Positions 7,748 to 14,417 of a stretch of 14,417 nucleotides of DNA are shown here, one piece after another. The position numbers and the translations under genes are program-made. Positions within the stretch are counted from its first letter, which is position 1; the number at the start of each line of letters is the position of its first letter. The notes beneath the pieces were generated by a model. The model had not been told where the DNA came from. It saw only the letters and a program-made list of their open reading frames with translations, and did no database searches. The stretch is from Burkholderiaceae bacterium (GTDB lineage Bacteria; Pseudomonadota; Gammaproteobacteria; Burkholderiales; Burkholderiaceae), in the NCBI GenBank assembly GCA_022701845.1, contig JAKONS010000289.1, positions 1 to 14,417 on the forward strand. The letters are read 5' to 3'.

Positions 7748-10700
7748 ATGCAAGACCACGTGCAACATACCGCCCCATCCTCCGTTCCGGCCGATGCCGG
7801 CGTACCACATCCTGCGAGCGCACCTGCGCGCTGGCAGTTCTGGATCGACCGGGGGGGCACCTTCACCGACGTCGTGGCGCGGCGCCCGGACGGCAGCCTG
7901 ACCACCCACAAGCTGCTTTCCGAAAACCCCGAGCAGTACCGCGATGCAGCCGTTGCCGGCATTCGGCATTTGCTGGGCCTGAAAGCGGGCGATCCGGTCA
8001 CGCCGGCGCTGGTGGAATGCGTGAAGATGGGCACCACCGTCGCCACCAATGCATTGCTGGAACGCAAGGGCGAGCGGACGTTGCTAGTGACCACCCGGGG
8101 CTATCGCGACGCATTGCGTATCGCCTACCAGAACCGCCCGCGGCTTTTCGACAGGCGCATCGTGCTGCCCGAACTGCTCTACAGCCGCGTCATCGAGGCG
8201 GAAGAGCGCGTGAGTGCGCATGGCGAAACCGTGATCCCGTTGAAAGAGGTGGATTTGCGCAACGAGATGCTCATGGCCTACGGCAGTGGTCTGCGCAGTG
8301 TGGCCATCGTGTTCATGCATGGCTATCGCTACACCGCCCATGAACGCGCTGCTGCGCGCATAGCGGCCGAGGTCGGGTTTACGCAGATCAGCACGTCGCA
8401 CGAAGTCAGCCCGATGATGAAGCTCGTCAGCCGGGGCGATACGACCGTCGTCGACGCCTACCTCAGCCCCATCCTGCGGCGCTATGTCGATCAGGTCGCG
8501 GGCGACATGCCGGGCGTGAAGCTGTTTTTCATGCAGTCGTCGGGAGGCCTTACCGATGCTCGTCGTTTCCAGGGCAAGGACGCGATCTTGTCCGGTCCTG
8601 CCGGCGGTATCGTGGGCATGGCGAGAACCGCTGGTCTCGCCGGATTCGACGACGTGATCGGTTTCGATATGGGGGGAACCTCGACAGACGTCAGCCATTT
8701 CCGCGGTGGTCTCAAGGGTGAGTTCGAGCGTGAATTCGAAACCCAGGTAGCGGGCGTTCGCATGCGTGCGCCGATGATGAGCATCCACACCGTCGCGGCG
8801 GGTGGAGGCTCGTTGCTGCAGTTCGACGGCGCCCGGTTTCGGGTCGGTCCGCAAAGCGCGGGTGCCAATCCCGGTCCGGCCAGCTACCGTCGTGGCGGGC
8901 CTCTCGCCGTCACGGATGCCAACGTCATGCTCGGCAAGATCCAGCCGCATTTCTTCCCGCGCGTATTCGGGCCGGCCGCAGACGAAGCGCTCGACGCGGA
9001 GGTCGTGCGCATGCGCTTCGGCGAGCTCGCCGAGCAGACCGGCCGTAGTGCCGAGGAAGTGGCCGAAGGCTTCATCGACATCGCGGTGCAGCAGATGGCG
9101 AATGCCATCAAGAAGATATCGGTGGCCCGTGGCTATGACGTCACCCGCTACACATTGCAGTGCTTCGGCGGCGCCGGTGGTCAGCATGCCTGCTTGGTAG
9201 CTGATGCGCTCGGCATGACCCGTGTCTTCGTGCATCCCTTCGCCGGCGTGTTGAGTGCCTACGGCATGGGTTTGGCCGACCAGAGTGTGATGCGCGAGCA
9301 GGCAGTCGAACAGCCCCTTGCTGAAAAAACGGTGCCGCAGGTGATCGAGCGACTCGATTCCCTGGCCGCGGCCGCACACGCGGAGCTTGCCCAGCAGGAA
9401 GTCAGCGCCGGAAGTGTGTCGCTGCGTCGGCGGGTGCATGTGCGATACGAGGGCAGCGACTCGGCTCTGGTGGTGTCTTTTTCGGGTAATGGCAGCGACG
9501 CAGCCGTAGCGGTTGCCGAAATCCGCGCCGGCTTCGAGGCAGCCTACCGCCAGCGCTTCGCTTTCGTGATGCAGGGCAAGGGCTTGGTGGTCGAGGCGGT
9601 TTCGGTCGAGGCGGTGGTAGGCGGCGATGCGCCGGCAGAGCCACACCTGCAGATGCATCCGCGCCGTGACGTTCCCGGTCGAGAGACGGTGCGCCTGTAT
9701 TCCGGTGGCGCCTGGCACTCTGCCGCACTGGTGGTCCGGGAAGACATGCGTTGCGGAGACGTGGTCGCCGGTCCGGCCATCATTGCAGAGAAAAACGCCA
9801 CGACGGTGATCGAGCCCGGTTGGGAAGCCTCGCTCACGTCGCTCGACCATCTGGTGCTGGAACGCAAGGTGGCACGCAAGGTCACCTACGCGGCCGGCAC
9901 CACCGCCGATCCGGTTTTGCTCGAGGTATTCAACAACCTCTTCATGAACATCGCCGAGCAGATGGGGTTGCAGCTGCAGAACACCGCTTATTCGGTCAAC
10001 ATCAAGGAGCGCCTCGACTTCTCTTGCGCCTTGTTCGACCAGCAGGGCAATCTCATCGCCAATGCGCCGCATATGCCGGTGCACCTCGGCTCGATGGGGG
10101 AAAGCATCAAGACGGTGATTCGAGACAACGTCGGCAGCATGCGGCCCGGCCATGTCTACGCGCTCAACGATCCCTACCATGGCGGCACCCATCTGCCCGA
10201 CGTGACGGTGATCACGCCGGTATACATGGAGGGCGTGCCGGCCGACGGATCGGTGCCGCCCTTGTTCTATGTGGGCTCGCGCGGGCACCAGGCCGACATC
10301 GGTGGTACGACACCCGGTTCGATGCCGCCGTTTTCCACCCGCATCGAAGAAGAGGGCGTGAGGATCAGCAACTTCCTGCTGGTCGACGCCGGCCGTTTCC
10401 GCGAGACCGAGACGGTAGCGCTGCTGCAAAGCGGCGAATACCCCAGCCGGAACCCTGCCCAGAACGTTGCCGACTTGAAAGCGCAGATTGCCGCCAACGA
10501 AAAGGGCGTGCAGGAGTTGCGCCGCATGGCAGACCAGTTCGGCCTCGATGTCGTGCAGGCCTATATGAACCATGTGCAGGACAACGCCGAGGAGGCGGTG
10601 CGGCGTGCGATCACCCAGCTGAAAGACGGCAGCTTCACACTGCCGCTCGACAACGGCGCGCAGATTCAGGTGGCGGTCAAGGTGGATGCCGCAGCGCGCT

Positions 10701-11467
10701 CGGCGGTAGTGGATTTCACCGGTACCTCGCCCCAGCAAACCAACAATTTCAATGCACCGACTGCGGTGTGCATGGCCGCTGTGCTGTACGTATTCCGCAC
10801 GCTGGTGGACGACGATATTCCGCTCAATGCGGGCTGTCTGAAGCCGATCGAGGTGATCGTGCCACCGGGTTGCATGCTGAATCCGGCGCCGCCCGCGTCT
10901 GTGGTGGCCGGCAATGTCGAAACATCGAGCTGCATCACGAACGCTCTGTACGGCGCGCTGGGCACGAATGCGGCAAGCCAGTGCACGATGAACAACTTCA
11001 CCTTCGGCAACGACCGCTACCAGTATTACGAAACGATCGCCGGGGGCAGCGGTGCCGGCAGTTTGGGCGGCGATAAGGGGTTCGACGGAACCGACGTGGT
11101 TCAGACCCATATGACCAACTCGCGCATGACCGATCCCGAAGTGCTGGAATTCCGCTATCCGGTGCGGCTCGATGTGTATGGCATTCGATCGGGTTCGGGT
11201 GGGCAGGGTCGCTGGCACGGCGGCGACGGCGGTCTGCGGCGCGTGCGTTTCCTGGAACCGATGACAGCCAGCATCCTGTCGAACAACCGCACGCGCGGCC
11301 CTTTCGGCATGGCCGGTGGCGGGGATGGCGCTGCTGGGCGCAACCGGGTGCTGCGCGCGGATGGCAGCATCGAAACGCTGGGGCATATCGCGCAGGTTTC
11401 GATGGCGCCCGGGGATGTCTTCGAAGTGCAGACCCCGGGTGGCGGCGGATACGGCAGCAAAGAGTGA
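7748..11467 (+). CDS. HyuA-HyuB fusion, ATP-dependent 5-oxoprolinase (OPLAH) type
   Basis: The product is 1239 residues, near the size of eukaryotic and bacterial fused 5-oxoprolinases. Residues about 30-700 are the HyuA half: phosphate-binding motif DRGGTFTD at 34-41, a second ATPase motif DMGGTSTD at 307-314, and GGAGGQHA at 474-481. From about residue 721 the HyuB half follows, with [12 protein letters not shown] at 807-818, [13 protein letters not shown] at 841-853 and the C-terminal glycine-rich TPGGGGYG. Such enzymes open a cyclic amide with ATP hydrolysis; 5-oxo-L-proline to L-glutamate is the model reaction, while relatives act on hydantoins or caprolactam. The ATG at 7748 is chosen because it precedes the first conserved motif by 33 residues and clears the upstream gene; the frame is open back to 7508 without family similarity. 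No clear ribosome binding site is seen. The first 28 residues are Ala/Pro-rich and may not all be translated. It is the last gene of the block. Confidence 0.93.
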   Translation: MQDHVQHTAPSSVPADAGVPHPASAPARWQFWIDRGGTFTDVVARRPDGSLTTHKLLSENPEQYRDAAVAGIRHLLGLKAGDPVTPALVECVKMGTTVATNALLERKGERTLLVTTRGYRDALRIAYQNRPRLFDRRIVLPELLYSRVIEAEERVSAHGETVIPLKEVDLRNEMLMAYGSGLRSVAIVFMHGYRYTAHERAAARIAAEVGFTQISTSHEVSPMMKLVSRGDTTVVDAYLSPILRRYVDQVAGDMPGVKLFFMQSSGGLTDARRFQGKDAILSGPAGGIVGMARTAGLAGFDDVIGFDMGGTSTDVSHFRGGLKGEFEREFETQVAGVRMRAPMMSIHTVAAGGGSLLQFDGARFRVGPQSAGANPGPASYRRGGPLAVTDANVMLGKIQPHFFPRVFGPAADEALDAEVVRMRFGELAEQTGRSAEEVAEGFIDIAVQQMANAIKKISVARGYDVTRYTLQCFGGAGGQHACLVADALGMTRVFVHPFAGVLSAYGMGLADQSVMREQAVEQPLAEKTVPQVIERLDSLAAAAHAELAQQEVSAGSVSLRRRVHVRYEGSDSALVVSFSGNGSDAAVAVAEIRAGFEAAYRQRFAFVMQGKGLVVEAVSVEAVVGGDAPAEPHLQMHPRRDVPGRETVRLYSGGAWHSAALVVREDMRCGDVVAGPAIIAEKNATTVIEPGWEASLTSLDHLVLERKVARKVTYAAGTTADPVLLEVFNNLFMNIAEQMGLQLQNTAYSVNIKERLDFSCALFDQQGNLIANAPHMPVHLGSMGESIKTVIRDNVGSMRPGHVYALNDPYHGGTHLPDVTVITPVYMEGVPADGSVPPLFYVGSRGHQADIGGTTPGSMPPFSTRIEEEGVRISNFLLVDAGRFRETETVALLQSGEYPSRNPAQNVADLKAQIAANEKGVQELRRMADQFGLDVVQAYMNHVQDNAEEAVRRAITQLKDGSFTLPLDNGAQIQVAVKVDAAARSAVVDFTGTSPQQTNNFNAPTAVCMAAVLYVFRTLVDDDIPLNAGCLKPIEVIVPPGCMLNPAPPASVVAGNVETSSCITNALYGALGTNAASQCTMNNFTFGNDRYQYYETIAGGSGAGSLGGDKGFDGTDVVQTHMTNSRMTDPEVLEFRYPVRLDVYGIRSGSGGQGRWHGGDGGLRRVRFLEPMTASILSNNRTRGPFGMAGGGDGAAGRNRVLRADGSIETLGHIAQVSMAPGDVFEVQTPGGGGYGSKE

Positions 11468-11483
11468 CCAATGACGCCGGCAT

Positions 11484-11511
11484 ACAGGCGCCCGGCGTGC
11501 TCGGCGCCTGT
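11484..11511. terminator. GC-rich hairpin between convergent operons
   Basis: ACAGGCGCC (11484-11492) and GGCGCCTGT (11503-11511) form a perfect nine-base-pair stem with a ten-base loop, starting 17 bases after the oxoprolinase stop. It lies between convergent genes and could stop transcription from both sides. No T-run follows on either strand, so it is not a textbook intrinsic terminator. The remainder of the gap up to 11632 shows no gene or other clear signal. Confidence 0.5.
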
Positions 11512-11632
11512 GAATGTCGGCCACCCGGGGTATGTATTAAAGGCTTCTCCGCCAAATGCCAGAGCAGAGCGGTCGACTCGTCTTCGATTGCACCGCGGGC
11601 AACTCGCTGATCGTTTCGCAAAAGCGGTACGA

Positions 11633-12040
11633 CTACGGCACGACCTTTTTGCCATCTAGCTCGTCGTCACCGTTTTTCTCTGGGCCGTCTGGCGACAAGT
11701 TCTCAGGAACGCCCGGCGTACCCGCCAGCCGGTGTCTGAAAACCGCTGCCCGCATCAAAAAAAACGTACTTACCGGTACAGTCAATGCCAGAAGTGCAGG
11801 CACCAGCAAAGGGTGCAGCGCGAGCCGCGCTTCCGCGAAAGAGAAATACAGCGCTGCGCTGAATGCGATCGACCAGGCGCCGAAAGTGGATGCCAGCGTA
11901 GTTGCATGTATACGCTGAAAAAATAGCGGCAGTCGGACGATGCCGATGGCGCCCAGCAGCGCCAAAGCGGCTCCTACCAGCATCAGGACGCCGCACAGGC
12001 CCTGTACCCAGCCAGGAATATCGGCCACGGAATTGGTCAT
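11633..12040 (-). CDS. mrpG: Mrp/Pha cation:proton antiporter subunit G
   Basis: The product is a 135-residue membrane protein of the MrpG/PhaG family. It has three hydrophobic segments, at about residues 12-32, 45-65 and 75-98, and the family motif GAIGIVRLPLFFQRIHATTL. The last 30 residues are polar and charged. The start at 12040 overlaps the mrpF stop in ATGA (12037-12040); the frame continues further upstream but without family sequence. It is a small accessory subunit of the multisubunit Na+/H+ or K+/H+ antiporter in the inner membrane. It is the last gene of the operon and converges on the oxoprolinase gene. Confidence 0.93.
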   Translation of the reverse strand: MTNSVADIPGWVQGLCGVLMLVGAALALLGAIGIVRLPLFFQRIHATTLASTFGAWSIAFSAALYFSFAEARLALHPLLVPALLALTVPVSTFFLMRAAVFRHRLAGTPGVPENLSPDGPEKNGDDELDGKKVVP

Positions 12041-12318
12041 TCCACCACCTCGCCACGCAGCACAAATTTCGCCATCGCACTCGACGAGGCGAAGCCCAGC
12101 AGGGCGATGAGCAACGCCACTTCGAAATAGGCGCCTCCGCCATCCGCACGAACGCCCAGCACCAGCACCAGCAATGCCGCAGCGATGTAGAGCACATCGA
12201 GGGCGAGGATGCGGTCTTCGGCCATCGGCCCGAGCATTAGCCGGATCAAGGCGCAGGCCATCGCGAGCAGCAGCAGTACCGGCGCCAGCCACAGGGCGCA
12301 GGCAAAAATCGGATTCAT
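12037..12318 (-). CDS. mrpF: Mrp/Pha cation:proton antiporter subunit F
   Basis: The product is 93 residues with three hydrophobic helices. The family block RLMLGPMAEDRILALDVLYI includes the conserved Asp residues at about 35 and 41. It overlaps mrpE at one end and mrpG at the other through ATGA junctions. It is a small membrane subunit needed for assembly or activity of the antiporter complex. Confidence 0.93.
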   Translation of the reverse strand: MNPIFACALWLAPVLLLLAMACALIRLMLGPMAEDRILALDVLYIAAALLVLVLGVRADGGGAYFEVALLIALLGFASSSAMAKFVLRGEVVE

Positions 12319-12806
12319 GTCTCGAAGATCTCCCGCAGCGGTTGTTCATAGTGACGCCGTATGTGGGCGAGCAGCCGATCGTTGTCGGATGCATCGAACA
12401 CATGCAACAGCAACGCACTGCGATCGGCTGCCAGCTCGGCCAGGGCGGTACCCGGAACGGCAGAGGTGATAACCGCAAGCGTCGCCAGGGCGTGGCTGTC
12501 CTTGATGAGAAGCGGCACCCGCAAAAAGCCGGACGGTAGATGTTGCGCGCGTCGCGTCAGGATCAGCCACGCTACCTGCATGCAGGAGACGGTGGCGTCC
12601 CGGGCCACCCGTGCCAGCAGCATCAAGGCGACGACGGGTCTGCGCGCATGCGGGCGGGCAGGGCGCAGGCGCGACGTCAATATGGGTATCGCGATGCCGG
12701 CGGTGACGGCGCCCAGCCACACCACCAGTCCATGTTCGTCCCACAGCACCAGCCACAGCATGCCCAGGGCGACGGAAAGCAGAGGGGCGGGAAACAGGCG
12801 TGTCAT
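12315..12806 (-). CDS. mrpE: Mrp/Pha cation:proton antiporter subunit E
   Basis: The product is 163 residues. The N-terminal 45 residues are hydrophobic (SVALGMLWLVLW and VWLGAVTAGIAIPIL), and a further membrane region lies around residues 58-83. The segment with the family's TSAVPGT motif follows, and then a soluble C-terminal part ending in LREIFET. It starts seven bases after the mrpD stop and overlaps the mrpF start. It is a membrane subunit of the antiporter complex, required for correct assembly in studied systems. Confidence 0.93.
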   Translation of the reverse strand: MTRLFPAPLLSVALGMLWLVLWDEHGLVVWLGAVTAGIAIPILTSRLRPARPHARRPVVALMLLARVARDATVSCMQVAWLILTRRAQHLPSGFLRVPLLIKDSHALATLAVITSAVPGTALAELAADRSALLLHVFDASDNDRLLAHIRRHYEQPLREIFET

Positions 12807-12813
12807 GGTCGGC

Positions 12814-14417
12814 TCATGGCGTGGGTTGCGCGCGTGCGGCGAATACGGCGTCGATATAGACCTGTGGCCGCTGCAATGCGCCAGCGGTCATCTCCAGATA
12901 GTCGAGCACCGGCCCGCCCAGAACGGTGAGCCCGACGCAGCCCGCCAGCAGGACGGCCACCGGCAGACATTCGACCGCACGCAGCTTGGGCACACCGCGG
13001 TCTCGTGCCGACCAGAAGTTGCGCATGCCAGCCCGGCTGAAGCCAATCAAGCAGGCGAAACCGCTGCATAACAGCAAGGCGAAAAAGGCCCAGCCTGCCG
13101 CACCGGGGGTATTCGACTGCGCCAGACCGGCGACATCGGTCACGCCCTTGCCCAGCCCGAGCGGGTTCAAAACTTCGGTCAGCATGGCCATCTTGGCGGT
13201 GAAGCCCGACAGGGGAGGCAGGCCGGCCAGCACCAGCGCGCTCAGGGCGAAGCCCAGACCCAGCGCGGCAGTCGTCAGCGGCAGCGCGCGGCCGGTGGGT
13301 GTTTCCTGTTCTTCGTCGAGGTCGATGTCGTGGAGCGGCTGCAGATCGCGCCCCAGGAACGGTGCTTCACGCGCCTGCTGGTGCGGCGCGAATACCGCGC
13401 CGTCGTTGCGCCACCGCTCGATCATGTCGGTCAGCAGCAGGAAGGCGCTGGCGGCGAGGGTGGAGCTCGCCAGGTAATACAGGGCTGCGGCGGTCAGGCC
13501 GGGTCGCTCCAGGCCGATGGCCGACAGCACCGTGCCCGACGACACCAGCAATGCGTAGCCGGCGAGATAGGCCAGCCGCTGCGACGCCAGCAATCCCACG
13601 ATGCCGAAAGCGATGGTGGCCAGGCCGAGTCCGAGCAGCACCAGATTGCCATCGGCACCGGGGTAGCACAGGGTGCCCAGACGCAGCAGGGTGTACAGGC
13701 CCACCTTGCTCATCACGGCGAACAGCGCGGCCGACGGCGGCGTGGCGGCCGAGTAGGTGCGCACCAGCCAGAAGTTCAACGGCCAGGCGGCGGCCTTGGT
13801 GAGAAAGGTGACGGCCAGCAATGCCGCGCCTGCACGCGCCAGGCTGGCGTCGCCGGCCGACAGCCGCGGAATGCGCTGGGCCAGGTCGGCCATGTTGAGG
13901 GTTCCGGTGCTGCCGTAGACCAGGGCGGCACCGACGAGGAACAGCGACGAGGCCGCCAGGTTCAGCACCACGTAGTGCATGCCGGCCTGGACCCGCGCGC
14001 CGCCGGAGCCGTGCAGCAGCAGTCCGTACGACGCCGCCAGAAGGATCTCGAAGAACACGAACAGGTTGAACAGGTCGCCGGTGAGAAAGGCACCGGCCAG
14101 TCCCATCACCTGCAGCTGGAACAACGGATGGAAATGCACCCCTACCCGCTGCCAGCGGGCAGTCGAGAACACCAGCCCGCCCAGCGCCACCGCATGCGCC
14201 AGCACCAGCATGAAGGCCGACAGCCGGTCGGCCGCCAACACGATGCCAAACGGCGCCTTCCAGTTGCCGGCCAGATAGACGGCCACGCTGCCGTCGGCGC
14301 CGCCGTGGTTCACCTGCAGCAGTAGCAGCACCGACAGGAGCAATCCGAGCGACGTCGAGACGATACCCAGCACCGCCTGTATGCGAAAGCGCTGCGAGCC
14401 GACCAGCAGCATCAACG
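12814..14417 (-). CDS. mrpD: Mrp/Pha cation:proton antiporter subunit D (N-terminus outside window)
   Basis: About 534 residues are visible. The frame runs to the window edge, and family members start about 20-25 residues earlier, so the 5' end is missing; the TTG at 14415 is not a credible start. The protein is a large, many-helix proton-translocating subunit related to NuoM/NuoN of complex I (Proton_antipo_M domain). Counting from that TTG, the conserved membrane Glu is at about residue 123 (LFVFFEILLAASYGL) and the conserved Lys at about 207 (FLTKAAAWPLNFWL); both belong to the proton path in this family. A polar loop at about residues 340-375 (DLDEEQETPTGR) separates the last membrane region. 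The order D-E-F-G suits the group 2 Mrp operon, whose mrpAB fusion and mrpC would lie beyond the window. Confidence 0.94.
   Translation of the reverse strand, partial: LMLLVGSQRFRIQAVLGIVSTSLGLLLSVLLLLQVNHGGADGSVAVYLAGNWKAPFGIVLAADRLSAFMLVLAHAVALGGLVFSTARWQRVGVHFHPLFQLQVMGLAGAFLTGDLFNLFVFFEILLAASYGLLLHGSGGARVQAGMHYVVLNLAASSLFLVGAALVYGSTGTLNMADLAQRIPRLSAGDASLARAGAALLAVTFLTKAAAWPLNFWLVRTYSAATPPSAALFAVMSKVGLYTLLRLGTLCYPGADGNLVLLGLGLATIAFGIVGLLASQRLAYLAGYALLVSSGTVLSAIGLERPGLTAAALYYLASSTLAASAFLLLTDMIERWRNDGAVFAPHQQAREAPFLGRDLQPLHDIDLDEEQETPTGRALPLTTAALGLGFALSALVLAGLPPLSGFTAKMAMLTEVLNPLGLGKGVTDVAGLAQSNTPGAAGWAFFALLLCSGFACLIGFSRAGMRNFWSARDRGVPKLRAVECLPVAVLLAGCVGLTVLGGPVLDYLEMTAGALQRPQVYIDAVFAARAQPTP

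Noticed and set aside
8084..11524. Very long open frame on the minus strand (about 1146 codons) opposite the HyuA-HyuB gene
   Set aside because: It mirrors the codon structure of a well-supported GC-rich gene; its translation is His/Arg-rich with no recognisable family or start context.
12041..12478. Upstream extension of the mrpG frame
   Set aside because: It is an alternative-frame reading of mrpF and mrpE; the family sequence begins at 12040, where an ATGA overlap also marks the start.
13330..14325. Plus-strand open frame of about 331 codons opposite mrpD
   Set aside because: Gln/Gly/Arg-rich translation lacking motifs; mrpD on the other strand is unambiguous.

Overview
This is a GC-rich window from a proteobacterium. 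High GC, the fused HyuA-HyuB enzyme, the DUF1445 gene and the six-gene (group 2) type of Mrp antiporter would suit a betaproteobacterium such as a member of the Burkholderiales; that placement is inference, as no ribosomal or marker gene is present.

Layout, left to right. (1) Positions 2-931 (+): the C-terminal end of a larger protein cut by the window edge, not recognised with confidence. (2) 977-1918 (+): a LysR-type transcriptional regulator. (3) 1919-2150: a comparatively AT-rich leader holding a run of inverted repeats, one of which matches the ATC-N9-GAT / T-N11-A rule for LysR-type binding sites. (4) 2151-6822 (+): a complete five-gene branched-chain-amino-acid-type (Liv/HAAT) ABC importer: periplasmic binding protein, two permeases and two ATPases. 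The last four genes are joined by start/stop overlaps. (5) 6859-7626 (+): a DUF1445 / YcsI-type protein, the family associated with D-glutamate cyclase (putative hydro-lyase). (6) 7748-11467 (+): a 1239-residue HyuA-HyuB fusion of the ATP-dependent 5-oxoprolinase type. (7) 11468-11632: a short convergent intergenic region with a strong GC-rich hairpin. (8) 14417-11633 (-): the mrpD (partial), mrpE, mrpF, mrpG end of a multisubunit cation/proton antiporter operon.

The central block (LysR regulator, importer, DUF1445, 5-oxoprolinase-type enzyme) reads as one catabolic unit. The importer would bring in a small amino-acid-like or cyclic-amide solute. The DUF1445 protein would interconvert D-glutamate and 5-oxo-D-proline or do a related ring chemistry. 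The large enzyme would open the lactam with ATP, giving glutamate or a related amino acid. The families are clear from sequence; the exact substrate is inference. This unit and its leader are the most interesting part of the window. The Mrp genes are an ordinary housekeeping-type operon unrelated to it. No RNA genes, CRISPR arrays, insertion sequences or integration sites were seen. There is no gene-free stretch longer than 300 bases.
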